A stretch of DNA of 64,000 nt from Marinobacter nitratireducens (GTDB lineage: Bacteria > Pseudomonadota > Gammaproteobacteria > Pseudomonadales > Oleiphilaceae), in NCBI RefSeq assembly GCF_000708045.1, contig NZ_ANIE01000003.1, positions 186,001 through 250,000 of the forward strand. The letters are read 5' to 3'. The position numbers and the translations under genes are program-made. The notes under the pieces are model-generated. The model did not search any database and was not told the origin of the DNA. It was given only the letters and a program-made list of their open reading frames with translations. Of the stretch, positions 16,253 to 24,633 are shown in pieces. Position 1 is the stretch's first letter; every line of letters starts with the position of its first letter.

Positions 16253-17275
16253 ATGATCAGGTTCAGGTTGATTGGCGTTGTCTACGCAATACTGGCGTCC
16301 GTAGCTCTTGGTGGGTGTCAGGTCGGTGGCTCAACGGTTTCAGAGAGAGAGGGGTATTTCACTTGGGTCGATGAGCAGGGGCGGGTGCGCTATACCCCGA
16401 TTGCCGAATCCGAGGAAAAGAATTCGGTCCAGGCGCTTGAAGCTGATGAGGCCAGCGCGGTCGTCGACGGCGCTGCAGGTGACGGGGAGTTTAACCTTGA
16501 AAACTATCCCGACGCGGAGCAGCTCGAGCAGAATGGTTATGTCCGTCCCGGTGATCCTCAGCCGTACTTTACCTGGCAGGATGCAGAAGGAAATGTCCGG
16601 GTCAGCTACTATCGACCAGACGTTCGCTCAGACACCGACAAGGGGGTGACGGCTACGCCGATTGAGATTACACCAGCCAGTGTGTATTACCCCGGTGTTG
16701 TTCCGGTGCCGGCAGAGCCAGTTGACGGTTATGACCCGGATGCGTTGGCGGTTCTGGGGGTTGAGAACCGCTCTGAGTCCTATTTCGAACGATTTACAGA
16801 AAGCTGTTGCCAGGGCCTGGACACCGAAGATCATACGGAGTGGCAGCAGGGCCGGGAGTTTGGTGTTGATATCAGCCCAGAGGCATCGGTTCATACGTTC
16901 ATAACGGGTGAGAGCCCTTTCCATCTGGTGGCTCTGTCTAGTGTGATCACCCGTCCCGATTTCGTGATGCGATTGCGTTCCTATGAAAATGACGGGGTTT
17001 TTGTACCCTCTCTAGTCTTCCTGGATCGCAACTTTAAACCGCTGCGACTTGTGACTGATCTGGTACCGCGCTATGAGCCGGAAAACTGGCACCGGAGAGG
17101 ATTCCTCGAAGCCTGGGTGCCCGTTTTCCCGGCTCAGGGCGAGCGTTGGGTGGTGATATTCACCCGGGACGAGGATCTGGCTGCCCAGGAAGTTATTGAG
17201 ACTGCCAGTGGGCCCCGGGTCATATCGCACGTAAGGTCGGGTGAGCTCGGGTTGATGATGTTTGAGGACGAGTGA
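16253..17275 (+). CDS. Lipoprotein with two DUF4124-like motifs and MalM-like C-terminus
   Basis: A 340-residue predicted lipoprotein. The lipobox LGGC puts the lipidated Cys at residue 22. Two short motifs of the same type follow, at about residues 35-49 (YFTWVDEQGRVRYTP) and 105-119 (YFTWQDAEGNVRVSY). They resemble the W-x-D-x-x-G pattern of DUF4124. The region from about 170 to 335 has the hydrophobic strand pattern of MalM-type periplasmic proteins. It sits 31 bp after the FadL-like gene and is the last gene of the block. A periplasmic partner of the barrels is the simplest reading. I do not know a characterised homologue with confidence. Confidence 0.7.
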   Translation: MIRFRLIGVVYAILASVALGGCQVGGSTVSEREGYFTWVDEQGRVRYTPIAESEEKNSVQALEADEASAVVDGAAGDGEFNLENYPDAEQLEQNGYVRPGDPQPYFTWQDAEGNVRVSYYRPDVRSDTDKGVTATPIEITPASVYYPGVVPVPAEPVDGYDPDALAVLGVENRSESYFERFTESCCQGLDTEDHTEWQQGREFGVDISPEASVHTFITGESPFHLVALSSVITRPDFVMRLRSYENDGVFVPSLVFLDRNFKPLRLVTDLVPRYEPENWHRRGFLEAWVPVFPAQGERWVVIFTRDEDLAAQEVIETASGPRVISHVRSGELGLMMFEDE

Positions 17276-17284
17276 CTGCTTGCC

Positions 17285-18319
17285 TCAGTCCTCAGGCTGT
17301 TCCAGATCCAGCCATTGCTGTGACATCCAGTAGTATTGTCCATTGCCTGATGGGTACGTGCAGTTGTAACGGAAGCGCCGGCTGTTGAACGGTTCTGGCG
17401 CCTCCACTGAAACCGCTCCATCGCCTGTTTCAAAAATCTCAATCTGCCCCATGCCAGATCCGAAGCAGGTGAGGCGTGATGCCGTGAAACCATCCGGAAG
17501 CGTAAATGTCAGTACCGGAGGATTATCTTCGATGACACCATCAGGTAACTGGCTTCCATCAATGGGGAACGCTTTGCTGAGAAGTTTATCCTTCAAGCTA
17601 CCGAGCTGACCGTAAGCATTGGCCATTGGAAACCGCGGCAGTCTTGTCGGGTCTGAGCCTTTACCAATGGCGCCTGACTGCTGTCCATAGCCATACCAGC
17701 CGCGCTCCTGAACGGCGTGCAGTAAGCCTTTGTCAAATTCACCGTATGGATAGGCAAACAGAGGTGTACCGCTCCCAATACGTTGTTGCAGCTCCTCTGC
17801 TGCATCGTCAAGGCTGTATGCGATGCGCTCTGACCATCGGTCCTGTGATTCTCCCGGCTTGCGCGCCAAGTGTCCGTGATCGGTGCTGTGATTCGCCAGG
17901 GTAACGTGCTCTGTTGACGAAATCTCAGCCAGTTGTTCCCAGGTCATGTAACCCTGGCCTCCGACGGCGTCCGTATTTACAAACACGGTGTAGGGAACCC
18001 CCCTGGATTCAAGCAGGGGCCTGGCATTTCGATAGACCGATTCGTAGGCGTCATCGAAAGTGATGGCAACGAGTTGCTCGTTTTCGGCCTCGCCGGCTAA
18101 TGCTTCTCTGGTTGCACTCTCGAGCGGCACGACGGACAGGTCCATTTCTGAGATCAGGTCCAGTTGGGCTGCAAACAGTGAGGTCGAGGTGCTCGTGGAT
18201 GCCGGTGTTGCATCACTGACATGGTGGTATTGGAGCACGACCAGATCTGCACAGGCATTGCCGGAAAACGCAAGAATGGCGGGGGCAAGCAGGTTGGCGG
18301 ATACAAGTCGTTTTGCCAT
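17285..18319 (-). CDS. Exported polysaccharide deacetylase (NodB homology)
   Basis: A 344-residue protein with a signal peptide (residues 1-24, ending NACA) and a NodB-type deacetylase domain. The metal site is visible: the Asp pair in ITFDDAYESVY and the His motif NHSTDHGHL, plus FAYPYGEFD as a later catalytic motif. The domain is followed by about 100 residues of beta-rich C-terminal sequence with two Cys. It resembles PgaB-type or other cell-surface de-N-acetylases. The ATG at 18319 has AGGAGATTCC upstream. It is convergent with the lipoprotein gene, with a 9-bp gap. The substrate may be chitin-like, PNAG-like or another amino-sugar polymer. Confidence 0.88.
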   Translation of the reverse strand: MAKRLVSANLLAPAILAFSGNACADLVVLQYHHVSDATPASTSTSTSLFAAQLDLISEMDLSVVPLESATREALAGEAENEQLVAITFDDAYESVYRNARPLLESRGVPYTVFVNTDAVGGQGYMTWEQLAEISSTEHVTLANHSTDHGHLARKPGESQDRWSERIAYSLDDAAEELQQRIGSGTPLFAYPYGEFDKGLLHAVQERGWYGYGQQSGAIGKGSDPTRLPRFPMANAYGQLGSLKDKLLSKAFPIDGSQLPDGVIEDNPPVLTFTLPDGFTASRLTCFGSGMGQIEIFETGDGAVSVEAPEPFNSRRFRYNCTYPSGNGQYYWMSQQWLDLEQPED

Positions 18320-18353
18320 GGAATCTCCTGTATGGATCTTGTGAGCCAAGGGA

Positions 18354-19019
18354 TCAGGGGTGGGGCAATGCCCGAAAATGGGCCTTCAGCAACGAAAACG
18401 CCTGATTGAGTCGTTGAATCGTTTCCGTTTCACCACCGCGATCGGGATGGGCCTGCATAACGGCCCGCCGGAACCTGCGTTTCACCTGCTGAAATTCCGC
18501 AGGAACCTTATCAAAGCCGAGGGTTTCCGCCGCGGCGACCACGTCTGCCCGCGCTGGTTGGCCGGCCGACCTACCAGCCCAGAAATTGTCCATCATCTGG
18601 TGGATTACGGCTTCGGACATCTCGTACTGGGACAGATCCAGGTAGAACTGACGAAGACTGTCAACGCCGTCCGGCAGACCAGTACCAGCGACGGTGTCTT
18701 GCTTTGTCAGCCGTATTGCCAGGGGGGATATGTCTAGCTGTTCTCCCGATTCCGCGACCTGGTCCCGGAGCCGGTAAAGCACATGGAATAAGAGAAAGTG
18801 AACCGGGTAGAGCGCTTCTGGTCGATGGAACGAAACCTCGCCAATCAGCGACCAGGGCGGGCGCTGCAACGCTTTGATAAGCTCCAGTTCGCTCAGGCCA
18901 CCCTGGGTCTCACGAAGTTCGTGTTCCACCGCGACCAAGAGGTGTTGGATATGTGCGTCCAGCACTCTGTCGGGTTCAGGCATGTCTGTGTTGGTGTCGC
19001 GGAGGCCCAAGTTGGTCAT
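18354..19019 (-). CDS. DnaJ-related protein with C-terminal J domain
   Basis: A 221-residue co-chaperone-like protein. The first ~150 residues match the DNAJ_related N-terminal domain, which starts with a winged-helix-like stretch (HIQHLLVAVEHELRE, SLIGEVSFHRPEALYPVHFLLF). The last ~60 residues are a J domain with the HPD motif (MQAHPDRGGE), needed to stimulate DnaK ATPase. Domain order is the reverse of classical DnaJ, as usual for this family. Its cellular clients are not known. It is downstream of the TetR gene by 30 bp and upstream of the deacetylase by 34 bp, all on the minus strand. Confidence 0.88.
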   Translation of the reverse strand: MTNLGLRDTNTDMPEPDRVLDAHIQHLLVAVEHELRETQGGLSELELIKALQRPPWSLIGEVSFHRPEALYPVHFLLFHVLYRLRDQVAESGEQLDISPLAIRLTKQDTVAGTGLPDGVDSLRQFYLDLSQYEMSEAVIHQMMDNFWAGRSAGQPARADVVAAAETLGFDKVPAEFQQVKRRFRRAVMQAHPDRGGETETIQRLNQAFSLLKAHFRALPHP

Positions 19020-19049
19020 AGTCCAATTCTAGGTGAGTCAGGCTTACCC

Positions 19050-19691
19050 TTAAAGGCTGGAAAGCCTGGCTATGCCTCCCAGGAACAGATTCGTAGAGAA
19101 TACAGTTGCCTTGCGGGCTTCATCATCAGCCTGTTGAGGGTGTTCATAGGCACGACGTGCCAGTGCAAGGCTGATCTCGTAGGCGACACCGAAAAATGCG
19201 GCACACAGGTATTCATGATCCATGTCGGGTAACAGTCCCCGCTCTATGGCCTCCCGGACGTCTTCCTCCAGGGAAAGCATCGTTAGCCCCAGGATGTCCG
19301 ATCCGAATAACTCTCGTAGCGCCCATTCATTCCGGTGTGCCAACTCGTAGACCAGAGGGTCTCGCGCTGTGGCGGTATAGAGCGCCAGGTACGCCTGATG
19401 GATGAAATCCTCCCCGTCACTTGCCCCGCGCCGGCTCAGGCTCAGGTTGTCGTTGAGCCGAGAAAGAAAATCGGTGAGCAGGGCGGCGAAGATGTCCTGT
19501 TTATTGGAAAAGTAATTATAGAATGTGCCCGCTGCCAGCCCTGTTCGCCGGACGATGTCCCTGATCGTGGAATTGTCGTATCCCTGCTCTCTGAAGCACT
19601 CTCGTGCGGCACTGAGAATCGCCTGGCGGTTTCTGATCCGGTTACGTTCCCGTTTACCGGCAACGGCAGTGGTCGAATGCAACATATCCAT
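19050..19691 (-). CDS. TetR-family transcriptional regulator
   Basis: A 213-residue repressor-like protein. The N-terminal helix-turn-helix (about residues 17-62) reads as a typical TetR DNA-binding domain: [19 protein letters not shown], then [28 protein letters not shown]. The C-terminal ligand-binding half is all alpha and not informative about the ligand. It is divergent from ttcA with 72 bp between the start codons, and upstream of the J-domain gene. It may control itself and a neighbour. No clear inverted repeat operator is seen in the gap. Confidence 0.92.
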   Translation of the reverse strand: MDMLHSTTAVAGKRERNRIRNRQAILSAARECFREQGYDNSTIRDIVRRTGLAAGTFYNYFSNKQDIFAALLTDFLSRLNDNLSLSRRGASDGEDFIHQAYLALYTATARDPLVYELAHRNEWALRELFGSDILGLTMLSLEEDVREAIERGLLPDMDHEYLCAAFFGVAYEISLALARRAYEHPQQADDEARKATVFSTNLFLGGIARLSSL

Positions 19692-19700
19692 GTCTGTATC

Positions 19701-19730
19701 CTGTCCCTGGCCTCTCGGGAGGCGTATAAT
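19701..19730 (+). promoter_or_regulatory. Likely ttcA promoter
   Basis: A perfect TATAAT lies at 19725-19730 between the divergent TetR gene and ttcA. The -35 is weak (CTGTCC at 19701-19706 with an 18-bp spacer). Transcription would start near 19737, leaving a leader of about 27 nt before the ATG at 19764. That makes 19764 a better start than the in-frame ATG at 19749, only about 12 nt from the start point. Confidence 0.5.
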
Positions 19731-19763
19731 TCGCGGTTCATTTTCCCTATGAACGTAGTTGGT

Positions 19764-20681
19764 ATGTCTGAAGCAACAATCGCCAGTCCCGAATCATCCG
19801 CTGCTCCGGAGCTTGAGCGCCGCCAGAAGCAGGAACTGAACAAGCTGCAGAAGCGTCTGCGCCGTGAAGTCGGTCAGGCCATTGCCGATTTCTCGATGAT
19901 TGAAGCCGGCGACAAGGTCATGTGTTGTCTGTCAGGCGGCAAGGATTCCTATGCCATGCTGGACATTCTGCTCAACCTGCAGAAAAGTGCGCCGGTGTCG
20001 TTTGAAATCATTGCCGTTAACCTGGACCAGAAACAACCAGGGTTTCCTGAAGAGGTGTTGCCGGCTTATCTGGCATCGATGGGAATCGAATACCACATCA
20101 TCGAGAAAGACACTTACAGTATTGTTAAGGAAAAAGTCCCCGAAGGGAAGACCACTTGCGGGCTTTGCTCACGCTTGAGGCGAGGCATTTTGTACAACTT
20201 TGCCGAAGAGCACGGCGTAACCAAGATTGCCCTTGGTCACCACCGGGACGATCTGCTTGAAACCCTGTTCCTCAACATGTTTTATGGCGGCAAACTGAAG
20301 TCCATGCCGCCGGTGCTGCACAGTGATGATGGCCGCAACACCGTTATTCGCCCGATGGCCTATTGTCGCGAGAAGGATATTGCCCGCTATGCTGGGCTGC
20401 GAGAATTTCCGATCATTCCCTGTAATCTGTGTGGTTCTCAGGAAAATCTACAGCGGCAGGTGATCAAAGAGATGTTCCAGACGTGGGATAAGCAGCACCC
20501 GGGGCGCCTCGAAACCATGTTTCGTGCCATGTGCAACGTTGAACCTTCTCATCTGGCAGACACCGATCTGTACGACTTCAAGGACGGTAAAAGGCTTGGT
20601 GGCAAGCGTCAGGCTGTTGTTCAGTCTGGTGGGGCGGAAGACGGAGGTGATTTCGGCCGGTTGGACGTGTTGAATATCTGA
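19764..20681 (+). CDS. ttcA: tRNA 2-thiocytidine(32) synthetase
   Basis: Makes 2-thiocytidine at position 32 of certain tRNAs in the cytoplasm, using ATP and a [4Fe-4S] cluster. 305 residues, normal for TtcA. The PP-loop is SGGKDS at residues 57-62. The conserved CxxC (TTCGLCSR, about Cys132/Cys135) and the later Cys in [13 protein letters not shown] bind the cluster. The enzyme is oxygen-sensitive. It is convergent with the SafE-like gene with no intergenic base, the two stop codons being adjacent (20679-20681 and 20682-20684). Confidence 0.97.
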   Translation: MSEATIASPESSAAPELERRQKQELNKLQKRLRREVGQAIADFSMIEAGDKVMCCLSGGKDSYAMLDILLNLQKSAPVSFEIIAVNLDQKQPGFPEEVLPAYLASMGIEYHIIEKDTYSIVKEKVPEGKTTCGLCSRLRRGILYNFAEEHGVTKIALGHHRDDLLETLFLNMFYGGKLKSMPPVLHSDDGRNTVIRPMAYCREKDIARYAGLREFPIIPCNLCGSQENLQRQVIKEMFQTWDKQHPGRLETMFRAMCNVEPSHLADTDLYDFKDGKRLGGKRQAVVQSGGAEDGGDFGRLDVLNI

Positions 20682-21377
20682 TCAGGCAAATGCCGTCTGG
20701 ACGCTTGCCCAGGGCAGGGTCCAGAGGCCAAAGGCGATCAGGAAAAAGCCGGTGGTGCGTCTGAAAAGTGGGTTGCTCTGGACGTTTCGGACCCAGCCTG
20801 CGGCGTACCCTGTTGCTAACATGGAGGGCAGGGTGCCGAGACCAAAAAAGACCATGGTCAGCGCAGCTGAAGTCACTGTTGGTTGCAGCGCTGCCCAGCC
20901 CAGGGTGCTGTATATCAGCCCACAAGGTAGCCAGCCCCATAGCGCGCCCAGCGCCAACGCCTGACTCCCGTGATTGACGGGTAAAAGTCGGCGCGTTAGC
21001 GGCGACAGCCGTTTCCAGATTGGAGCGCCCACCCGTTCGATGTAACGGATGCCCTGCCACCATTGGACCATCGATAGCCCCATCATGATGAGAAGCAGTC
21101 CTGCGATCGCTCTCAGAACCAGGCCGACCCCTGTCCAATGGGTGGCGGCGGAGGTGCTCATTATTGCAATGAGCGTCGCAATGGTTGCATAGCTCGCAAT
21201 GCGGCCCAGATTGAAGGCGAGAAGCATCAGGGTCTGGCGCGTCCGGAACCCTTTGCCTACCGGAAGCGCCATTGAGAGAGAGGCACTGATACCGCCGCAC
21301 ATGCCCAGGCAGTGGGCGCTCCCAAGCAAGCCAATCAGGAATGCGCTGGGGTAACTGATGTAAAGCTCTGGCGCCAT
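20682..21377 (-). CDS. SafE/UreH-like membrane protein of the cbb3 cluster
   Basis: A 231-residue inner-membrane protein with six to seven helices. The first helix carries GSAHCLGMCGGISA, a His/Cys motif found in the SafE/CcoA-neighbour group often annotated sulfite exporter TauE/SafE. Proteins of this kind often follow ccoS and are thought to help metal or heme supply to the oxidase; that role is not proven. Its ATG overlaps the ccoS stop by one base (TGATG at 21377), so it is coupled to the assembly operon. Confidence 0.85.
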   Translation of the reverse strand: MAPELYISYPSAFLIGLLGSAHCLGMCGGISASLSMALPVGKGFRTRQTLMLLAFNLGRIASYATIATLIAIMSTSAATHWTGVGLVLRAIAGLLLIMMGLSMVQWWQGIRYIERVGAPIWKRLSPLTRRLLPVNHGSQALALGALWGWLPCGLIYSTLGWAALQPTVTSAALTMVFFGLGTLPSMLATGYAAGWVRNVQSNPLFRRTTGFFLIAFGLWTLPWASVQTAFA

Positions 21378-21589
21378 CAGCTTTTCGGTTCACCCTCGTC
21401 TTTGGCTGTCTCGTCCCTGTCAACACGGGCTTCTTCCGGAATCATGTCTTTGTCATCGTCATAGAGAATGCGATGGGCTGGCCCCTCCAGGTCGTCATAT
21501 TGACCACTCTTCACAGCCCACGAGAACAGGAGAACTCCCAAGCCAACGACGATCAGCACGAGCGGTACCAGGATCATGACAATTTGCAC
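21377..21589 (-). CDS. ccoS: cbb3 oxidase assembly protein CcoS
   Basis: A 70-residue protein with one membrane helix (about residues 3-25) and a short acidic tail containing the family segment KSGQYDDLEGPAHRILYDDD. CcoS is needed for heme and copper maturation of the CcoN subunit. It lies 36 bp downstream of ccoI and overlaps the SafE-like gene by one base. Size and motif are as expected. Confidence 0.95.
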   Translation of the reverse strand: MQIVMILVPLVLIVVGLGVLLFSWAVKSGQYDDLEGPAHRILYDDDKDMIPEEARVDRDETAKDEGEPKS

Positions 21590-21625
21590 GGTACTATCTC
21601 CGAAAAAGGGTTTGAGTTCACGGTA

Positions 21626-24073
21626 TCAGGACGGAACACGGGCGCCAACCGGTGTGTTGATGCTATCCGGCTCCGATCCGGGTGTCCGGCCCAACCTGAG
21701 TGCATTGAGAACCACAACCAGTGAGCTGATGGACATGCCGATGGCCGCGAGCCAGGGAGCGACCATACCTGCTGCGGCCAGGGGCAGGGCGCAGAGATTG
21801 TAAATTAACGCCCAGATCAGGTTCTGGCGAATGATTTTTCGGGTTTTCCGGCTCGTGCGCAAAGCTTCTACCAGTTGCAACAACTGGCCATTTAACAGCA
21901 CGGCGTCTGCTTTCATCTGGGTCAGGTCTGCAGCGGATCCCATTGCCACGGAAACGCCAGCTCCGGCCATTGAGGGAAGGTCGTTAAGGCCGTCACCCAC
22001 CATCATGATGTGGCGTCCCTGGTCCCTCAGTTGTTCCAGCACCTCAAGCTTCGTTTCTGGTGAAGCTTCGCCAATGGCCTCTTCGATCCCGAGACGACGT
22101 GCAATACTGGATACGTGTCCAGATCGGTCGCCACTGAGAAGCACGGTGTGAATGCCTGCCTGCTGGAGGGATTCAATCGCAGCCGCGGCGTCAGCTCTCG
22201 GCTCATCATCAAGCCGATAGCAGGCCAACCATTCCTGCTCGGAGCCGAGCCAGATTTCCATGCCATCGTGGGCGCTCGTTGAGGGGGGAAGAGCGTTCAC
22301 GTGGTCGGCAACAAACGATTTGTGGCCAATGAAATACACATGATCGCCGAGAGAGCCCGACAGACCACCACCGAGATGGTTGGTCACGTCCTCCACAGCA
22401 GCTGCCGGGAATCCGTGGAAGACTCTGGCAATAGGATGTTCGGAATGCTTCTCCAGGCCCGCTGCAAGTTTGCGACAGGCCTCCTTGTCCAGCGACCCCG
22501 TGGTATCCTGATCAACAAGCGCAAGCTCGCCTCGGGTCAGGGTGCCTGTCTTGTCGAACACGACGGTATCGATATCATTCATGGCCTCCAGGGTGTGCCC
22601 CCTTGTTGGCAGGAAACCAAGCCGCCGCAATTTTACAGTTGCTGAGGTAATCGCCGTTGGTGTGGCCAGCGACAGGGCACAGGGGCAGGTGACGACAAGA
22701 ACTGAAAGGGTAATATCAAACGCGTTGTCGGCGCCGGCAAGCCACCACCCAATCCATACCACCGGAGCGAGGATGAGCACCCGTCCCACAAACTTTCCGG
22801 CCATACGATCCGCCATCATGGCGACCTTCGGTTTATCCTCCTGGACCCGATCCAATACTCTCAAAATGCCGGACAAGCGGGTGTTTGCTCCGGCCTTGAC
22901 TACCCGGATGTCCAGCGGGTTTTCGCCGTTGATACTGCCGGCGTGTACGGTGTCTCCCGGAAACCGGGTTTCGGGGAGGTATTCGCCGGTCAGAGCGGCC
23001 TCGTTCAGCGTGGATTGCCCCCTCGCGATTTCCCCGTCGACGGGAAGGGTTTCGCCGGGGCGGACCCGGATTATGTCGCCAGGAACGATCTCATGGATAG
23101 GGAGTATGTCGGTTTGTTCACCCTGCACTCGTGCGGCAACGGTCGGATGAAAGCCTGCGAGAGCATTGCCGGTCAAGCCTGCGCGGTAACGCGCCTGAAC
23201 TTCAATGTAGCGTCCCAAAAGCAGGAAAAAAGTGAACATGCATACGGACTCGAAGTATACCTCTTCGCCGCCGGCCACCGTTACCCAGGCGCTGGCGGCA
23301 TAGGCCAGGCCAATGGCGATAGCAACAGGGACATCCATGGTCAGGTGTCTGGACTGAATATCCCGGCGTGCGTTCCGGAAAAACGGTGCTGCACTATAGA
23401 ACACCACCGGGGTGGCGATAAGCAGACTGAACCAGCGGAAGAAGGTGACGAACTCCGGGTCTACGCTGGTGATCATGTTGAAATAAAGCGGAAAGGCTAG
23501 CATCATGCTCTGGAAGGAGCCGATTCCCGCAAGAGTGAGCCGAATCAGCATCGAGCGATGCTCTGCCTTGAGTGCCTGTTCAGCCTCGTCAGGTTGATAG
23601 GGGCGGGCTGTGTAGCCCAACTCGTGTATGGCTATCAGGAGGTTACTCAGCGATGTCTGGTCCTGTGCCCAAACCAGACGCGCACGCTGAGTCGTATGGT
23701 TTACTGAAAACGACAGCACGCCAGGCTGCTGTTTCATGTGATTCTCAAGCAGCCAGATACAGGCTGCGCAGGTGATCCCGCCAATCAGGAGTTGGGCTTC
23801 CTGACCGCCTTTGACCGGTACAACAAAGGAGCGCTGGACCAGTGGGTGATCCAGTTCGCGTAGACGGGCTACCTCCGACTCTGTGAGCTCGCGAGGTGTG
23901 ACCGCGGGCTCAGTTCGGAAGTTGTAGAAGCCGGTGAGGCCTTCCTGGTGGATGGTTTCGCAGACAGCTTTGCAGCCCTGGCAGCAGAAGGGGCGCGTTT
24001 TTCCATCCAGCTCAAGGCTGATTGGCGGCTCACCAGTGGCAGGCTCACCGCAGTGGAAGCAGTTGTCCGGCAT
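21626..24073 (-). CDS. ccoI: Copper-exporting P1B ATPase for cbb3 assembly (CcoI/FixI)
   Basis: An 815-residue heavy-metal ATPase of the inner membrane that supplies copper for the oxidase active site. The N-terminus has extra cysteine motifs (CFHCGEP at 5-11, CCQGC at 30-34), as in FixI/CcoI proteins. An HMA domain with TCAACIW (Cys102, Cys105) follows. The membrane CPC motif is TCPCALS at about 460-466, the phosphorylation site is DKTGTLT at about 505, and GDGLND is near the C-terminus. The ATG overlaps the ccoH stop by one base (TGATG at 24073). All catalytic motifs are intact. Confidence 0.96.
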   Translation of the reverse strand: MPDNCFHCGEPATGEPPISLELDGKTRPFCCQGCKAVCETIHQEGLTGFYNFRTEPAVTPRELTESEVARLRELDHPLVQRSFVVPVKGGQEAQLLIGGITCAACIWLLENHMKQQPGVLSFSVNHTTQRARLVWAQDQTSLSNLLIAIHELGYTARPYQPDEAEQALKAEHRSMLIRLTLAGIGSFQSMMLAFPLYFNMITSVDPEFVTFFRWFSLLIATPVVFYSAAPFFRNARRDIQSRHLTMDVPVAIAIGLAYAASAWVTVAGGEEVYFESVCMFTFFLLLGRYIEVQARYRAGLTGNALAGFHPTVAARVQGEQTDILPIHEIVPGDIIRVRPGETLPVDGEIARGQSTLNEAALTGEYLPETRFPGDTVHAGSINGENPLDIRVVKAGANTRLSGILRVLDRVQEDKPKVAMMADRMAGKFVGRVLILAPVVWIGWWLAGADNAFDITLSVLVVTCPCALSLATPTAITSATVKLRRLGFLPTRGHTLEAMNDIDTVVFDKTGTLTRGELALVDQDTTGSLDKEACRKLAAGLEKHSEHPIARVFHGFPAAAVEDVTNHLGGGLSGSLGDHVYFIGHKSFVADHVNALPPSTSAHDGMEIWLGSEQEWLACYRLDDEPRADAAAAIESLQQAGIHTVLLSGDRSGHVSSIARRLGIEEAIGEASPETKLEVLEQLRDQGRHIMMVGDGLNDLPSMAGAGVSVAMGSAADLTQMKADAVLLNGQLLQLVEALRTSRKTRKIIRQNLIWALIYNLCALPLAAAGMVAPWLAAIGMSISSLVVVLNALRLGRTPGSEPDSINTPVGARVPS

Positions 24074-24588
24074 CAGCCCTTGTCAGTATCTTTTGCGCGA
24101 ATGGTCAGTCCATTTTCGGCAGGTAGCCAGGCTTCTCCCTTCAGTCGCCATTCGTTGCTCGGGCCGCGCAGGTCGTAGTACCAGCGGCCATCGATGTTGT
24201 CCATCATGCGACCCTGATAGTGTCCATCGCCAGTCGCCTGGAACTGAATGGTCCGATCGTTCTGAGACAGTGTGGGGTGGTACAGGTTGAGTACCAGGTA
24301 GGGAAAGTCTGTCGGCCCCTCGGTGGAGTCCAGTGACATATAGACTTCCCGTCCCTCGAAATCCAACTCGGCTGCCAAGCCCAAAGCACTGGCCCGTTCA
24401 TCCCGGGCAATGTCCATATTAATGCTCCTTCCTTCCTTGGAATAGTCATCGGTGACCATGGTGTCTTTCATGTTGATCGCGACGATGATCATGAAAATAC
24501 ACCAGATGATGGCTGCCAGTGGAAAAATGGTCAGAAACCAGAACCAGGGCTGGCGATACCAGGGTGCTACAGGAGCTTGTTCACTCAT
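24073..24588 (-). CDS. ccoH: CcoH/FixH family protein
   Basis: A 171-residue protein with a single N-terminal membrane helix (about residues 14-36, WFLTIFPLAAIIWCIFMIIVA) followed by the family segment DYSKEGRSINMDIARDERA and a beta-rich periplasmic domain. CcoH stays with the cbb3 complex and helps it assemble. It sits between ccoG (46 bp upstream) and ccoI (1-bp overlap) in the usual GHIS order. Confidence 0.93.
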   Translation of the reverse strand: MSEQAPVAPWYRQPWFWFLTIFPLAAIIWCIFMIIVAINMKDTMVTDDYSKEGRSINMDIARDERASALGLAAELDFEGREVYMSLDSTEGPTDFPYLVLNLYHPTLSQNDRTIQFQATGDGHYQGRMMDNIDGRWYYDLRGPSNEWRLKGEAWLPAENGLTIRAKDTDKG

Positions 24589-24633
24589 AATGCTATATCT
24601 CTGTGATGTCTCAGTCGGGCGCTGATCTGCGGA

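Noticed and set aside
20578..21426. A 282-codon minus-strand frame over ttcA end and the SafE-like gene
   Set aside because: The SafE-like frame has membrane helices, a His/Cys motif and coupling to ccoS. The other frame is low in hydrophobic residues and rich in Arg, His and Pro, typical of a shadow.
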